In this document: positions 40,667-41,846 of the stretch, in pieces | How the letters are laid out: each line of letters starts with the position of its first letter | How positions within the stretch are numbered: the stretch's first letter is position 1 | DNA from: Beijerinckiaceae bacterium | GTDB lineage: Bacteria > Pseudomonadota > Alphaproteobacteria > Rhizobiales > Beijerinckiaceae | DNA length: 41,846 nucleotides | Direction of reading: 5' to 3' | Assembly: GCA_947455285.1 (NCBI GenBank) | Contig: CANGOK010000002.1 | Location: 1 to 41,846 of the forward strand | Position numbers and translations under genes: made by a program | The notes under the pieces: model-generated | What the model saw: only the letters and a program-made list of their open reading frames with translations | Database searches by the model: none | Told to the model about the DNA's origin: nothing

Positions 40667-41846
40667 TCAGGTGCGCTGCGGTCCTTCCAGCGCCTTCAGC
40701 ACTCGCTCAGGCGTCATCGGGAACTGACGCATGCGCACGCCTGTCGCATCGAAGAACGCATTGGCTATGGCGGCCGCTGTGGCGCCCATGACCTCTTCGC
40801 CGGCGCCGGTGGAAGGTTCGTTCATGCGCTGAACGACGACTGGCGTGACTTCGGGATGTTCGGCGAAGCGCAAGACCTGATAGGTGCTCCAGTCGAGGCT
40901 GGTGACGCCATTGTCGTCGAATGCCACTTCCTCCTTCAGCACACGGCTTACAGACTGGATCATCTGGCCGACCATCTGGTTTTCGACGAGCGCCGGATTG
41001 ACCGTGAGGCCGCAATCCATCGCGCCATAGAGCTTCTTGGTGATGATGACGCCAGTCTTGCGGTTGACCTCGATCTCGGCGACGGCCGCGCCATAGGACA
41101 CATGGTGCGTGCCTAGCGCGACGCCACGGCCGCGAACGACATCGCCGCTGGGCGCCTGCGAGCCCATGACCTTCGGTTGCCAATTAGCGGCTTTGATTGC
41201 GGCGTCGAGCACGCCGAGCCAACGCTCGTCGCCAATGTTGCGGCGACGGAAGGCGACTGGGTCCATCTTAACGGCGACCGCGAGTTCATCGATCGTCTGC
41301 TCGGAGGCGAATGCGAAAGATAGATCGAGGGGCGAACGCAGCGCTGCGCCGCGCAGATAATTCACCATCGGCGCCGCATGGCTCGTCACGCGGCGGTTGG
41401 CGATCTTGTACATGGAGCCGGTGCTGATGGGATTTACCGTGATCGATCCCGACCCGCTTGCGCGCTCCACGCCCGCCTTGGTCCTTGCGCTGTCCGAGAC
41501 CGTTGAAGTGATGGTCCAGCCGTGCTGCCAGCCATCATATTCATAGGCGATGATATCGCCTTCGGCGTTCACGCCCGCGCGCACTTCAGCGGCATGGGCC
41601 GGCCCGTAGTTGTCCCATCCGAGTTCATCCCAGCGCATGAATTGCACACGCACGGGCTTGCCGGTCTCCGTCGCCATTATGGCGGCAGCCTGTGTTGCGT
41701 CCTCATAGCAGGAGCGACCGAAGGTGCCGGAACCCTCGAAATACTGAACGCGGATCTTGCCTTCGGGAATGCCGAGCACTTCGGAGACCTGCTTGCGAGA
41801 ACTATAGACGTCCTGCGTCGGCGATTTGATCACCAGCTGTTCGCCC
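40667..41846 (-). CDS. Xanthine dehydrogenase family molybdopterin-binding subunit (NicB/IorB/CoxL-like), partial
   Basis: GSGTFGRSCYEDATQAAAIMATETGKPVRVQFMRWDELGWDNYGPAHAAEVRAG; NPALVENQMVGQMIQSVSRVLKEEV; GAGEEVMGATAAAIANAFFDATG; open to the window end. Confidence 0.88.
   Translation of the reverse strand, partial: GEQLVIKSPTQDVYSSRKQVSEVLGIPEGKIRVQYFEGSGTFGRSCYEDATQAAAIMATETGKPVRVQFMRWDELGWDNYGPAHAAEVRAGVNAEGDIIAYEYDGWQHGWTITSTVSDSARTKAGVERASGSGSITVNPISTGSMYKIANRRVTSHAAPMVNYLRGAALRSPLDLSFAFASEQTIDELAVAVKMDPVAFRRRNIGDERWLGVLDAAIKAANWQPKVMGSQAPSGDVVRGRGVALGTHHVSYGAAVAEIEVNRKTGVIITKKLYGAMDCGLTVNPALVENQMVGQMIQSVSRVLKEEVAFDDNGVTSLDWSTYQVLRFAEHPEVTPVVVQRMNEPSTGAGEEVMGATAAAIANAFFDATGVRMRQFPMTPERVLKALEGPQRT

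Overview
High-GC alphaproteobacterial (probably Hyphomicrobiales; inference) chromosomal segment with three parts. (1) 1-11.1 kb is conserved core, mostly on the minus strand: dnaJ start, dnaK, OsmC, a Bug/TTT-type binding protein, pyrimidine 5'-nucleotidase, argB, engB/yihA, yidC, rnpA, rpmH; then a plus-strand sensor histidine kinase and a tRNA-Arg(ACG) with encoded CCA. (2) ~11.1-24.9 kb is an accessory region starting at the tRNA-Arg 3' end. It holds an XRE regulator, short repeats, a compact cellulose operon (bcsS-bcsA-bcsB-bcsZ-TPR protein-multi-receiver protein) with no BcsC-type porin, and a decayed element-type DNA polymerase with an in-frame amber codon and an internally duplicated motif. 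(3) 25-41.8 kb is catabolic. A LysR-divergent operon encodes an argininosuccinate-lyase-superfamily enzyme, an Asp/Glu-racemase/arylmalonate-decarboxylase-like protein and an Fe-type ABC importer. Next is a plus-strand cluster with a two-domain VOC dioxygenase, a truncated FAD-monooxygenase stub, an ACMSD-like amidohydrolase, a LigF-like GST, MmgE/PrpD, two orphan Bug/TTT binding proteins and a NicC-like monooxygenase. It converges on a NicB/CoxL-like molybdenum hydroxylase that runs off the window. The best candidates for undescribed biology are the 32.8-41.8 kb catabolic cluster, the lyase/racemase/ABC operon, and the porin-less cellulose operon with its multi-receiver protein. All assignments come from reading motifs in the translations; no database search was run.
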